Source: Thermomonas carbonis
GTDB lineage: Bacteria; Pseudomonadota; Gammaproteobacteria; Xanthomonadales; Xanthomonadaceae
Assembly (NCBI RefSeq): GCF_014396975.1
Contig: NZ_CP060719.1
Coordinates: 1,770,001-1,834,000 of the forward strand
Length of the DNA stretch: 64,000 nucleotides
Reading direction: 5' to 3'
Shown: positions 53,955-63,080 of the stretch, piece after piece
How positions within the stretch are numbered: position 1 is the stretch's first letter
How the letters are laid out: each line of letters opens with the position of its first letter
The notes under the pieces: model-generated
What the model was told of the DNA's origin: nothing
Database searches by the model: none
Seen by the model: the letters and a program-made list of their open reading frames with translations, nothing else
Made by a program: the position numbers and the translations under genes

Positions 53955-55817
53955 ATGGATGCGGTGACTTTGACGGCTGCCGAGCGGCTCTTGCTGACAC
54001 GGGTTCTGGATCTACGTCTAAGCCTCTCTCGCAAGTCGACCCCGATGCTGCAACCGCTGTCCTTCTATAGTTCTGAGCTCAAGGGAACGAAACAAATCGC
54101 GGGCACATTGGATGCCGTGGCCACGACCGGCAAGCTCGCGGACGACAAGACGAGTCGCGATCGATATTTTAATTCACTTTCGAACCAGGGACTGGTTGAT
54201 GGCTCCTCGCTTTCCCCAAAGCTCACACCCCTTGCTGATTTCTATCTCAGTGCTTGGAACACTGACAAATCCGATACCTTCTGGCGAGGCGCAGGGGGCA
54301 ATGCAGTAGAGCTAAACGTCATCCGAGCGCTCGTCGATCAAATGCGCTCCGGCAACCTCGTCAGCGACGTGTTCAAGCTTGTCTGGTTTAACGCACAGAC
54401 TTTCTTTGACAATGTCCCACCTCCCGCACTTGCTGAGGTACTGCCCTACCCGATGCGACTGTTAGCGTTGTTCCGAATAAATTCCCACGGATGGGAGATT
54501 GCTCGCTACTTTCGACTGAGCGCTGATGAGCGGGCGCAATTTGATGAAGCCTTTGCAAAGGTCCGTCCCAGCGATCAATGGACTCCATCAAAACAAATTG
54601 AAACTGCTGCCGCTCAGTACAAAGACGCCGCCAGAACCATCCAGGCTGATGTGCGGTTTCGCATTAGTGGCTTTCTAAATGCCTTTGATCAACTTCGTAC
54701 TGACCTTGGGGCCGACCTGCCTCGACTTGATCGTCAGCTCGTTCTGAGATCTAGCACATCGGCAGGGGCCGGTGCTAAGAAGCTTGGAAGCAATGGCGGC
54801 GTATCACTTGGGACAGGTTCTCTGCCTCACCCCCATCAGCTGATAGTGACAGGCTGCCCAGGGTCCGGGAAAAGCTACTACGTAGATCAGTTGATTCAGT
54901 CCACGGGATGCACAGTCTTTCGCACGCAGTTCCATCCAGAGTCGTCTTTTTTTGACTTCGTAGGAGCATACAAGCCGCAGCCGGTCTATGAAGCTGTGGA
55001 CCCTGCCCACCAGCTAGAAGAAGGTGACGGGAAACGTTTTGGTCGCGGTCGGCCCATCATCGACTACCGCTTCGTACCAGGGCCGCTCACAAGCGGATTG
55101 GCGCATGCCCTCGCCAACCCCAACGAAAACGTAGTCGTGCTGATTGAGGAGATCAACCGTGGTAATGCCGCAGCGATCTTTGGGGACACCCTGCAACTGC
55201 TTGATCGTGACGAGACCGGAGCGAGTCGCTATGGAGTCACTGCATCACCAGACATTCGCAGCTACTTCGCAGGAATAGGGCAGCCGCTCGAGACGATTCG
55301 GCTCCCAGGCAACCTGTACTTGTGGGCGACGATGAACAGCGCTGATCAAGGGGTATTTCCCCTGGACACCGCGTTTCGTCGACGGTGGAATTACGTATAC
55401 AAGGGATATACAGAGCCATGCTTGTATCCCGAAGAATTGGCACGCATCCGTTACGCTGACCAGGTATACCCATGGGACGTGTTCCGCCGAGCGCTCAACG
55501 ACAAGCTCGTTGAGCTAGGGATACATGAGGATAAGCTGATCGGCCCATATTTCTTGACGAGCGACCAGCTCAGGAATCCTGAGAGCATTCTAGAGAAGCT
55601 GTTTCTTTACCTGTGGGACGATGTGCTTCGCTTCCGCCAAGACTCGCTTTTTACTAAAAAGAGCTTCTCTTTGGTTGGAGCCCTTTGGACGAACGGTGCC
55701 GGCAGTCCCCTTCAGTTGACGCTTTCCTCACCCATCGCAGAGCCCGTGGTTGCAGAGCCTGGCGAAGAGCCATTCGATTCTCAATCGCCGTCTGCGGGCC
55801 AAGTTGCACAGGCGTAG
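53955..55817 (+). CDS. McrB-like AAA+ NTPase of a restriction system
   Basis: 620 residues. The N-terminal 290 residues carry no named DNA-binding domain. AAA+ module: Walker A G300CPGSGKS307, Walker B VVVLIEE (393-399) in the McrB form LIEEINRGN, the MNSAD motif at 460-464 (McrB type MNxxD) and RRR at 475-477. McrB proteins use GTP, form hexameric rings and power a partner nuclease (McrC, or LlaJI-type R subunits). The next gene begins 2 bp after its stop and encodes that kind of nuclease, so the two should form one restriction enzyme. DNA specificity would lie in the unclassified N-terminus. Low-GC, acquired. Confidence 0.85.
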   Translation: MDAVTLTAAERLLLTRVLDLRLSLSRKSTPMLQPLSFYSSELKGTKQIAGTLDAVATTGKLADDKTSRDRYFNSLSNQGLVDGSSLSPKLTPLADFYLSAWNTDKSDTFWRGAGGNAVELNVIRALVDQMRSGNLVSDVFKLVWFNAQTFFDNVPPPALAEVLPYPMRLLALFRINSHGWEIARYFRLSADERAQFDEAFAKVRPSDQWTPSKQIETAAAQYKDAARTIQADVRFRISGFLNAFDQLRTDLGADLPRLDRQLVLRSSTSAGAGAKKLGSNGGVSLGTGSLPHPHQLIVTGCPGSGKSYYVDQLIQSTGCTVFRTQFHPESSFFDFVGAYKPQPVYEAVDPAHQLEEGDGKRFGRGRPIIDYRFVPGPLTSGLAHALANPNENVVVLIEEINRGNAAAIFGDTLQLLDRDETGASRYGVTASPDIRSYFAGIGQPLETIRLPGNLYLWATMNSADQGVFPLDTAFRRRWNYVYKGYTEPCLYPEELARIRYADQVYPWDVFRRALNDKLVELGIHEDKLIGPYFLTSDQLRNPESILEKLFLYLWDDVLRFRQDSLFTKKSFSLVGALWTNGAGSPLQLTLSSPIAEPVVAEPGEEPFDSQSPSAGQVAQA

Positions 55818-55819
55818 TC

Positions 55820-57154
55820 GTGGGTCTTGTCACGTTGTGTGAGGGGCGTTCGCTGGGGCTTCCAGAGTGGGGGTCGTGCCTAGGCATCGACGCGACCACG
55901 CTGAAGCACCTCATCCATCTTCGCATTCTTCGCGAAACGATATCGGGAGACTTCGTACTTTCGTTCGCAGGGATAGTCATTTTCTCTGATCGTGTTCTGT
56001 TCGCAAAGCCGAAGTTTGGCGACGAGATCGCTATCGATCTTGGTGGGCTCCTGAGAGTGCTGCGAGCGTACTTCACGCGAAGCGCGTCCCGTCGCCCTAC
56101 TCTTGATTACACCCGCGATCCTGAGTTTGGAAGCGCCGACGTTCTTCGTGAGTTCGACGCTTTAATTGGGCTTCAAGAGTGGTTTTACGCGCACGGACTA
56201 TATCGATCTGAGCAGACGCGCAGTAGCGATCGTGGTCGTCCACACTGGGTCAAGACAGTAGCTCGGGCTCCCGCGTTGGTTATGCAGGGATCTGTCGTCT
56301 ATCCGTCGACCGTAGGGGTGCGGACCGAAGGAGTCCTCAACGACATTAGTGCCCTGCAGGCAAGCTTGCTGCGGTTACTCTTACTGCGATATGGCTTCCC
56401 GGTTCCCGCCGCCATCCGAAACGCGGAACTGGCAACAGGCGCGGCAATTGACAAATGGCCGCTTGATGAGGACGCCCGCAAGTATTACCAACGCCGGCTG
56501 CAGATTGAACAACGCAATGTATATCGCTCCGATACCTTGCGCCTGTTCAAAATTCTTCGAGAACTACTGGGCACGCAACTGGCCGAGCCAACAGCGCAGG
56601 CGCAAATTTATGGAACGACGGCGTTCTATAGCGTATGGGAAGACGCTTGTCGCACGGGAGTGGCGCAGGACTTAGATCCGGCGTCTGTCACTTCGATCGG
56701 ACAGCCCACTTGGTGGGTTCCCGAGAGCGGTGGAAAGAGTCCTATTTCGCAGGGTCAAACACCCGATCTAATTGTTCTTCGCGATGAGTGGCTACTTGTA
56801 CTCGACGCAAAGTACTACTTCCCATTCCCCCAGGGTCGACCGGGCGGCCCCGACATCATCAAGCAGGTCTACTACGCGGAGTCGCTGGGGCATACGGAAG
56901 GAAAGGTTCTATCTGTGTTCTTGCTGCCGCGGCCTGGAGCGAAAGCTCCGGAATTCTTGGGCTACGCCACAATTGAAGGCGCACAGCGTGCCTTCGATAG
57001 GGTCGAAGCGTGGGGCCTAGACCCGGAACTCCTGTTACGCGACTATCCGAACCTGTCACCCAGTCGCTCGAACTCCTTGATCGACTTCATCGTTGCCAGC
57101 CGCAGTCGTGTGAACGAACTTGTCGACCAGCCCCCAACGGGAGTTGGTAACTAG
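55820..57154 (+). CDS. LlaJI/McrC-like restriction endonuclease subunit
   Basis: 444 residues from GTG 55820, 2 bp after the McrB-like stop; the larger open frame reaches back into the McrB-like gene. PD-(D/E)XK core: E274 in FYSVWEDACR, D316 in QTPDLIVLRDEW, and D329-A-K331 in LLVLDAKYYFPFP. An upstream helical segment (about 168-195) and the loose TWW pattern suit LlaJI-family R proteins or McrC. Presumed partner that cleaves DNA translocated by the McrB-like ring. The last 99 bp overlap the end of the opposing methyltransferase gene. Confidence 0.75.
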   Translation: MGLVTLCEGRSLGLPEWGSCLGIDATTLKHLIHLRILRETISGDFVLSFAGIVIFSDRVLFAKPKFGDEIAIDLGGLLRVLRAYFTRSASRRPTLDYTRDPEFGSADVLREFDALIGLQEWFYAHGLYRSEQTRSSDRGRPHWVKTVARAPALVMQGSVVYPSTVGVRTEGVLNDISALQASLLRLLLLRYGFPVPAAIRNAELATGAAIDKWPLDEDARKYYQRRLQIEQRNVYRSDTLRLFKILRELLGTQLAEPTAQAQIYGTTAFYSVWEDACRTGVAQDLDPASVTSIGQPTWWVPESGGKSPISQGQTPDLIVLRDEWLLVLDAKYYFPFPQGRPGGPDIIKQVYYAESLGHTEGKVLSVFLLPRPGAKAPEFLGYATIEGAQRAFDRVEAWGLDPELLLRDYPNLSPSRSNSLIDFIVASRSRVNELVDQPPTGVGN

Positions 57155-58444
57155 CGGGGATACACATTCCGAGTTCGCCCTGGCGATACGATTACGGCGA
57201 ACACCGTGAAACAGGTATTCATTGACTAGGCCCTTCTGTTCGCCCACACGGCTCTGATAGTTCTTTCGTATTTCGAGTGCTGGCACTACCTCGGAGTGAG
57301 AAAACAAGTCAGAGTCATCGAAGAGAGTGCGCAACTCCTCAAGACCTTCATCCGTCGGCTCATCGACAGACGCCCAATGATTCCAGTGATTGCGCCCTCC
57401 GTAGTAGCTGAGGACGACATGGTCGGCGTCTATGTTCTCAATCAATCGACGGAGAGAAGTGACGAACTTGCGCCGATAGCAAAAGTCGCTTGCGAAATCG
57501 TCTTCAGGATGCTGGCCTCGCACATGTGAGAGGCCTGAAACGTACGCTTCGACATCCGAAAGAAAAGGATAGGCAGCCACAAAATTCAGGAAGTGATAAT
57601 AGGCGCTGTACTGCCTGAAATTGTAAGGAGGGTCGAGATAGGCGATGTCGTGTCTTGCAAATACCCTTGCTACGTCGACAGCGTCAGCGTTAGCAATCTC
57701 ACCAACTGGTTGTGAGCACGACACGAGTGGCACCCTTAGCTGAAAATTCTGTTCCGCATTGGGCCAAATTCGATCACGGTTGAAGTCATGAAACGTCCCA
57801 TTGACGTTCGCAGTGATGACCACTTCCTCCAGAACCGCGGTCATTAATAGAAACACCTCATTACGCGTCAGCTGCCCATCCGCCCACCACTTCCTTATCG
57901 TCGCGAGGACGCCGTCTAGGAACAAGGCGTTCTGCCTCGAAAAATAATTTCGCGCGCCCTTTGCACCGCGCTGGCTTTCATACTTGGATCTACTTCCCCA
58001 TTGAGTGAAGCAATCAGTAATTACCCCAGAGCTAGTGTTGCTCTCTCCGATTAACTGGAGCCTCACGAGAACATTCGCGAGTGCCGACAAGTCCACAAAT
58101 GCTTCCGCAGCAGAGACATTTGGCAGGTACGCGTGGCCAAACCTCGCTACCGAGCGGGCGAGTTCGTGTTGCATGTGACGCATGCGAAACGCGTTGACTC
58201 TACGAGTGCGTACCGCTGAGAAGATCGGAGGCTCGTCTGTCCCCAAATAGGCTTGGGCCAAGACGTAGCTAAAACGATTGACGTCGCACGCAGCTGTCGT
58301 CCAACCCCGCCCCCGAAAATAGCGCGAGACGTTATTCGTCCCCGCAAAAACATCCGAAATTCGGTTTGCAGTTGGGATACGAGACTTGAAAAAGCCCTCG
58401 ATCAGGGGAAGCAAGGAAGACTTGTTTCCGAGATACTTTTCCAT
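57056..58444 (-). CDS. D12-class DNA adenine methyltransferase (second of pair)
   Basis: 462 residues. MEKYLGNKSSLLPLIEGFFK matches the N-terminal GxKxxL of Dam/D12 enzymes; motif I is DVFAGTNNV (31-39) and the catalytic motif IV is DPPY (271-274) in AYLDPPYNFRQYSAYYHFLN. Transfers a methyl group to N6 of adenine in a specific site. Its ATG follows the stop of the upstream methyltransferase gene directly (TGA then ATG), so both are made from one mRNA. Reads toward the nuclease gene and overlaps its end. Probable role: protecting host DNA from the McrB/LlaJI-like nuclease. Confidence 0.85.
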   Translation of the reverse strand: MEKYLGNKSSLLPLIEGFFKSRIPTANRISDVFAGTNNVSRYFRGRGWTTAACDVNRFSYVLAQAYLGTDEPPIFSAVRTRRVNAFRMRHMQHELARSVARFGHAYLPNVSAAEAFVDLSALANVLVRLQLIGESNTSSGVITDCFTQWGSRSKYESQRGAKGARNYFSRQNALFLDGVLATIRKWWADGQLTRNEVFLLMTAVLEEVVITANVNGTFHDFNRDRIWPNAEQNFQLRVPLVSCSQPVGEIANADAVDVARVFARHDIAYLDPPYNFRQYSAYYHFLNFVAAYPFLSDVEAYVSGLSHVRGQHPEDDFASDFCYRRKFVTSLRRLIENIDADHVVLSYYGGRNHWNHWASVDEPTDEGLEELRTLFDDSDLFSHSEVVPALEIRKNYQSRVGEQKGLVNEYLFHGVRRNRIARANSECVSPLVTNSRWGLVDKFVHTTAAGNDEVDQGVRATG

Positions 58445-59959
58445 TCATGCCTCGCAGATAATGAGTCTTTCAGCGTCGCTTCTAATGGTCGTGTTTTGAG
58501 CCTTTGCGTTCAGTTTCCTATGGCTATGTCCGGTAATTTCCATAACCGAGACTCGCCTGTAAGACCGGCCGGCCGTCGCAACCAAGTCCTTTAGGGGCAT
58601 TAACCGAGCGCGCTGTCCTTCATTCTCGTCATAAGGCGAGTAGGACATGACAAGCGCCGCCCCGTGCTTCGCGGCACCAGAAAAGAGGTGAGCGAACGCC
58701 TGGGGTGCGGTCGATGGAACGCAAAAAAGCGACTGATGACGATCAGCTCGATACACCCCTCTCATAACTGCGATGCGCCCACTCTTCGTCATCTCAGCGA
58801 GCTTTGGCGAGTCCCGTAGAACTAGAGTCTCTAGGACATGGTAGAAGCGGGAGTAGTGATCAATCGTGTACGGCGGGTCAGCGTAGTACATCCGGCAACT
58901 TCGATCGCGCTCAACAAAGTCCAGTACGTCACCTCGAACGACGTCATGTCTACAAGGACCCGAGAGAGCTTGCTCTTGATAACGTGCCGCCCAGGCTTGA
59001 AACATGCCGATGGCATCGAATGCACGGTCGCGTAGCGCGCGACGCAGCAAGAGCGCAGGAACACTACCGTCCGCTTTCTTCAGTCGCATCGGCTGCGCAA
59101 ACTGCTTACCAACGGTGTTTACGATCTCGCTCGCGGTGCTCAGTAGTACCGCCATTGCGTGGCGCTTGGACGACGCGTTCTTCAACATTCGTGCAGAGAT
59201 ATAGATTGCGTCTAAAGCAATAGCCTGCCTATAGGCGAAGTAGGGCCCGCCAAAATATCTCGTCGCAGTTAGGTCTCTCACCGTGAAGTCGCTCGCGTCC
59301 AGTTGGGCATTTGCCTGACTTAGAAGCCGGGACAGAGATGAGGGGCAGCTTTCGTGAGGACGTTGGTTATGGATGGCTAGCGAACCGAATTCCATCAGGT
59401 CAACAAGCTTTTCTGGATTCCCCGTCACAGCGTCCTGCAACGCTTCGCCCTCGACAGCGAGCAGCGGAGATAGGTGCATTTCGATCTGCGAAGCGATAGA
59501 TCTTGCGCGCTCAATGAAGGTCCTGTGCGTCAGTCTCGCGTAGTCCTCAGCCCGTCCCTCTAACAAAGCGGTTGTTAACACCTCTGAAAACGCCTGCACA
59601 TCCACAGCCGTCACAGGACGATCCCGCCCTATGAACGCGCTTACAACCCCGCTTCCAGCGAACAGATCGCCCACACGATCTGTCCCCGGAGCAACCTCTG
59701 CAACTACGGCGGCGATGGTTTCCGCCAACCGCTGTTTGCTGCCCAGATACTGGATTGGTCGAAACGCCGCCATTGGGGTTTTATTCGCGGGAGCAGATGA
59801 TGCTAGGGCGGCAAGTTCAACCAAGCGCCGTCTCGCTGGCTGCGACCGTCCATTCTCCCAGTATCCGACCGTTATTTGAGTCACGCCGAATCGCCGTCCG
59901 AACTGCGCTTGGGTCTCTCCGAAACGAGCGCGCAGCTGGCGAATGTCGGATGAATTCAT
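58445..59959 (-). CDS. D12-class DNA adenine methyltransferase with N-terminal HTH
   Basis: 504 residues. Residues 4-50 are an XRE-type helix-turn-helix (QLRARFGETQAQFGRRFGVT, WENGRSQPARRR). Then a D12 methyltransferase: YLGSKQRLAETIAAV (71-85), motif I DLFAGSGVV (98-106) and DPPY 361-364 (YYADPPYTIDHYSRFYHV). Fusion to an HTH suggests that the enzyme represses its own gene, as described for M.EcoRII- and M.SsoII-type cytosine enzymes. ATG 59959 abuts a 22-bp palindrome and no Shine-Dalgarno is seen. The second methyltransferase follows without a gap; two enzymes may suit an asymmetric site. Confidence 0.85.
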   Translation of the reverse strand: MNSSDIRQLRARFGETQAQFGRRFGVTQITVGYWENGRSQPARRRLVELAALASSAPANKTPMAAFRPIQYLGSKQRLAETIAAVVAEVAPGTDRVGDLFAGSGVVSAFIGRDRPVTAVDVQAFSEVLTTALLEGRAEDYARLTHRTFIERARSIASQIEMHLSPLLAVEGEALQDAVTGNPEKLVDLMEFGSLAIHNQRPHESCPSSLSRLLSQANAQLDASDFTVRDLTATRYFGGPYFAYRQAIALDAIYISARMLKNASSKRHAMAVLLSTASEIVNTVGKQFAQPMRLKKADGSVPALLLRRALRDRAFDAIGMFQAWAARYQEQALSGPCRHDVVRGDVLDFVERDRSCRMYYADPPYTIDHYSRFYHVLETLVLRDSPKLAEMTKSGRIAVMRGVYRADRHQSLFCVPSTAPQAFAHLFSGAAKHGAALVMSYSPYDENEGQRARLMPLKDLVATAGRSYRRVSVMEITGHSHRKLNAKAQNTTIRSDAERLIICEA

Positions 59960-59960
59960 G

Positions 59961-59982
59961 AGATGTGTTATACAACACATCT
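59961..59982. promoter_or_regulatory. 22-bp palindromic operator at the HTH-methyltransferase start
   Basis: Perfect arms AGATGTGTT and AACACATCT around ATAC, ending one base upstream of the start codon (59959). On the minus strand it contains TATAAC, a possible -10 about 7 bp before the ATG, so binding here would block transcription of a leaderless mRNA. Natural candidate target of the HTH encoded just downstream. Confidence 0.7.
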
Positions 59983-60278
59983 ACATTAGGCGGTAGTGGC
60001 CTGTTGGGTCGTCGCATCAAGGGGAGTCGTTTACGCGCGAGCGTGAAGCGCGGCGAGCGTAAAGGCGGCCAGGTCAGAGGTGGGCTATTCGGTCAGGGCT
60101 GCCGTCAGTCTCGACATCCCTGCGGAGACCCGTCGCGGCTGGATTACCTGCTTCCTAGGCCAGGTGCCGCGCGTTAGCGACCAGATCGGAGTAGCGCCAC
60201 GCCACGGGCGAAAGGATTGGCAAAGCCGCAACCGAGCGTAGGGCTTCCTTTACGCTGTATCTAATGCTCGGGAATTTG
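59983..60278. other. 296-bp gap between restriction locus and recombinase
   Basis: No gene. Holds sequence upstream of the methyltransferase promoter and the end of the recombinase gene. GGCTGGATTACCTGCTTCC (60137-60155) is similar to the end of 16S rRNA, considered chance. Confidence 0.4.
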
Positions 60279-62051
60279 CTACACCCGGTGTAGGACCGTT
60301 TCGGGGCGGGCCGGGAATCCGCGGGCCTCCTTCTGGGAAATGCGGTCAGATCCTCGCCACTCTGAAATTGCCTGATTCCAGTTCCCCTCACTCATTGATC
60401 GTATGGCTGCCCACGTCATAGTTGGAGGTGCTTTACCTTCGGCAAGGCGAGCGACAAGGTCAGGTGGTACGCGCAAGCACTTCAGTCCTCGTGTGACGTG
60501 GGCACCCGCAATACCCGTCCTATGGACGATCTCCTCTGCCGAGAAATGCTCGCCGGTCGTTAGCGCCCTGGCCCATGCCCGCCCCTGTGCAATCGCCATG
60601 AGTAGGGTTTTGTGTCCAGGGGTTAGGGCTGCAGCAATCGGGACTGTTGATTCTTCGAGGATGCGGGTTTCCCCCGCCGCCTTCATCAGGTTTGCATCGA
60701 CAGCCTTAACTAAACGACCCTTTCGTCCAGCCTCCGTTCGACCTGCTGAGGCGGTCGTTTTCAGGAGTAAGGCAGCGAGCTGCTCTGGTCCTGCGGAGAG
60801 TTCGACGTGTCGCTCGTCGACGACCACTCGGGCACCCACTTTGAATAGGAGCTCGCGTTGCTTGGATCCGCTCAGTGTCTTCCAACGCTCAGCGAGTTGC
60901 TCAGCCGCTCTTCGCAGCGCCGCGCTGTCATCAGGCCCTTCAATCTTAAGTTGCAGATCCAAGTCGCGGGCGGTCAGCAAGGCCAGCCACTGCTCGGTCG
61001 CAATGCGCTCCAAATCAAACGCCGGCAGACAAAGCCGTTTGATGGCGTCGCCGCCGGCTTCGCACTCCCCAGGGCGCAGGAGGTAGTAGCGATAACGCTT
61101 GCCGCCCTTCGAAGTGTGGACTGGCATCAGCCTGTGCCCGTGAGGATCAACCACGAGGCTCGCGAGAAGGCTCGGGTTGCGGGTGTTCGTGCCCAGCTTC
61201 CTGGTATGCCGTTTGGATGCAAGCTGGGCTTGGACCTTCTCCCAGAGAGCGGCCGGCACAATGGCCGGATGTTGACCAGGGAACCACTCGCCTGCGTGAT
61301 GCGTCTCCCCTCGGTATAGGCGCTGGTTGAGGATGGCGTACAACCCACCGCGCGAGAACGATGCTGAGGTTGTGGAGCCGCCCCGCTGCAAGCGAACTCG
61401 GCCGCGGGTGCCGGCGGCATCCAACTCGCGCTTCAGGGCTTGGACACATCCGAGTACTAGATAGCGCTCGTAGATGCGCGTGACCAAGTCCGACTCCTCA
61501 GGGTCTACGACCAGCTTCTTCTCGAGCAAGCCATAGCCCAGCGGGGCGTTCCCACCCATCCACATGCCCTTACGCTTCGAGGCTGCGATCTTGTCCCGGA
61601 TGCGTTCACCGGTGACCTCGCGTTCGAACTGTGCAAATGACAGCAACACGTTCAGCGTCAAGCGCCCCATGGAAGAGGTTGTGTTGAAGTGTTGGGTGAC
61701 CGAGACGAACGAGGTCTCGTGCTGGTCAAAGACTTCAACCAGTTTGGAAAAGTCCATCAAGGAGCGCGTCAGGCGATCGATTTTGTAGACCACCACCAGA
61801 TCGATCAGGCCCGCTTTGATATCCGCCATCAGGCGCTGCAGGGCAGGGCGGGTCAGGTTGCCTCCGGAGAACCCGCCATCGTCATAGTGGGTGGGCATGA
61901 CCTTCCAGCCCTCATGCCGCTGACTGGCGGCATACGCCTCACAGGCCTCTCGCTGGGCATCCAAGGAGTTGAAGGCCTGATCGAGCCCCTCTTCGGATGA
62001 TTTACGGGTGTAGATGGCGCAGCGAACGGCACCTCCATCGCCTTTTTGCAT
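60279..62051 (-). CDS. Large serine recombinase
   Basis: 590 residues from ATG 62051, which overlaps the stop of the preceding gene (ATGA). N-terminal resolvase domain with nucleophile Ser18 in YTRKSSEEGLDQAFNSLDAQ, then DGGFSGGNLTRPALQRLMAD and IDRLTRSLMDFSKLVEVFDQ; the Recombinase domain (about 180-290) has ERIRDKIAASKRKGMWMGGN and GGLYAILNQRLYRGE. Cys-containing middle region and long helical C-terminus. Integrases of this type insert phage or genomic islands at specific att sites. Translationally coupled to DUF2924, as in many proteobacterial islands. Confidence 0.93.
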   Translation of the reverse strand: MQKGDGGAVRCAIYTRKSSEEGLDQAFNSLDAQREACEAYAASQRHEGWKVMPTHYDDGGFSGGNLTRPALQRLMADIKAGLIDLVVVYKIDRLTRSLMDFSKLVEVFDQHETSFVSVTQHFNTTSSMGRLTLNVLLSFAQFEREVTGERIRDKIAASKRKGMWMGGNAPLGYGLLEKKLVVDPEESDLVTRIYERYLVLGCVQALKRELDAAGTRGRVRLQRGGSTTSASFSRGGLYAILNQRLYRGETHHAGEWFPGQHPAIVPAALWEKVQAQLASKRHTRKLGTNTRNPSLLASLVVDPHGHRLMPVHTSKGGKRYRYYLLRPGECEAGGDAIKRLCLPAFDLERIATEQWLALLTARDLDLQLKIEGPDDSAALRRAAEQLAERWKTLSGSKQRELLFKVGARVVVDERHVELSAGPEQLAALLLKTTASAGRTEAGRKGRLVKAVDANLMKAAGETRILEESTVPIAAALTPGHKTLLMAIAQGRAWARALTTGEHFSAEEIVHRTGIAGAHVTRGLKCLRVPPDLVARLAEGKAPPTMTWAAIRSMSEGNWNQAISEWRGSDRISQKEARGFPARPETVLHRV

Positions 62052-62520
62052 CAGGTGGCCGCCTTCGCAGAGGCCACCTTTTTCAACCCAAAGAACACTG
62101 GCCCAGACCAGGGGGTTCCCGTGATTTCCCGGGCAATGACCGAAAGGCTGCCGTAGGTCTTGCCCTCGTAGACAAAACCCGGGTCCGCGACGGTCACGGT
62201 GTACGTCTTGCCCTGCCAAGCGCGCAGGAGACGAGTACCGGGTTTCAGCCGGCGCATGGGGCGGGGACGGCCTGTGGGCCCTGACCCCGGCGCTTGGGGA
62301 GCAGCGTCGCGAGATAGGCCTCCACTGGCGCCGATAGGCCGCCGTGCGCGACTTCCTGGGCATGAAAGCGAAGCAGTAACGCGGCCACCGGGCGGCGCAT
62401 CTTGGGAGAGAGGGGGCGGTTGAAGGCGGCCTGCCAAGCCGCCGCCAGCTCGGGGCGGCTAGCAAGGGGTGAGGCCGGTGATTCTTGGGGCTTGTGTACG
62501 TGTGTTCGGCTGGTTGGCAT
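62051..62520 (-). CDS. DUF2924 protein, apparent frameshift
   Basis: Starts MPTSRTHVHKPQESPASPLA at 62520 behind a good AGGAGAT. The N-half (SRPELAAAWQAAFNRPLSPK, VAHGGLSAPVEAYLATLLPK) ends early in this frame; the C-half (RRLKPGTRLLRAWQGKTYTV, ITGTPWSGPVFFGLKK) is one frame over and ends overlapping the recombinase start. One extra C in the GCCCC stretch near 62258 would make a single 156-residue DUF2924, the family's size. The two frames overlap by about 190 bp, so a programmed or real split cannot be excluded. DUF2924 commonly sits beside serine recombinases; function unknown. Confidence 0.7.
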
Positions 62521-62591
62521 GGCGATCTCCTTTCCACCATGCACGCTCTGGTCGGGCATAGAGTCAAGTCAAAAAAGAGACCAGCGCCAGC

Positions 62592-63068
62592 TTAGAGACC
62601 AAAGATCTCTTGAGCCCGATTTGACAGCAGAAAATGGTCGAACTCGTGCAGGTGAGACGGCAGCTTGTCCTTCCGAGGGGCGGGGCGGGGGTCGGTACGC
62701 ATGTAGAAGTGGACTCGGCCACTCGATCTTTGCTGCGCATGCGAGAGAAGCTCGCCATGGGTCAGCAGCCAGACCATTTCGGTAGATAAATCCACCAATG
62801 CGACCAGTTGGGCAGGCGAGGCCTCCGGAACCCACCAGTCCAAAGCAAGTTTGCCGCGACCCCCTCCGGGCTTCGCCTTGAGATTCGCTTTGACCTGGAT
62901 GGTGAGGGCAGTCTGCAGCTTAGGTGCGTACACGACCAGGTCGATACCGGTGTCCGTGCTCATCGGTGCGGACTCGATGCCCAGCAACAAGAGCCGGTAT
63001 TGCACGAGCAGCTCGCCACACTTGCCGATCTGGGCGGGCTTGAGCGACGTCGGAATCGAAGTTGGCAT
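62592..63068 (-). CDS. Small PD-(D/E)XK-like protein
   Basis: 158 residues. KCGELLVQYRLLLLGIESAP then DTGIDLVVYAPKLQTALTIQ and VKANLKAKPGGG: Asp in GIDLVV and Gln-x-Lys in IQVKA form a nuclease-like D...QxK core, with Glu in CGELLV as a possible third residue. The rest (VALVDLSTEMVWLLTHGELL) resembles DUF4365-type proteins. Nuclease activity is inferred from motif only. Divergent from the XRE regulator, with an operator-like sequence between. Confidence 0.55.
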   Translation of the reverse strand: MPTSIPTSLKPAQIGKCGELLVQYRLLLLGIESAPMSTDTGIDLVVYAPKLQTALTIQVKANLKAKPGGGRGKLALDWWVPEASPAQLVALVDLSTEMVWLLTHGELLSHAQQRSSGRVHFYMRTDPRPAPRKDKLPSHLHEFDHFLLSNRAQEIFGL

Positions 63069-63080
63069 CGTGGCGAACAG

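Noticed and set aside
60136..60155. Resemblance to the 3' end of 16S rRNA
   Set aside because: About 20 bases with mismatches in the anti-Shine-Dalgarno core, no other rRNA sequence around it; treated as chance.
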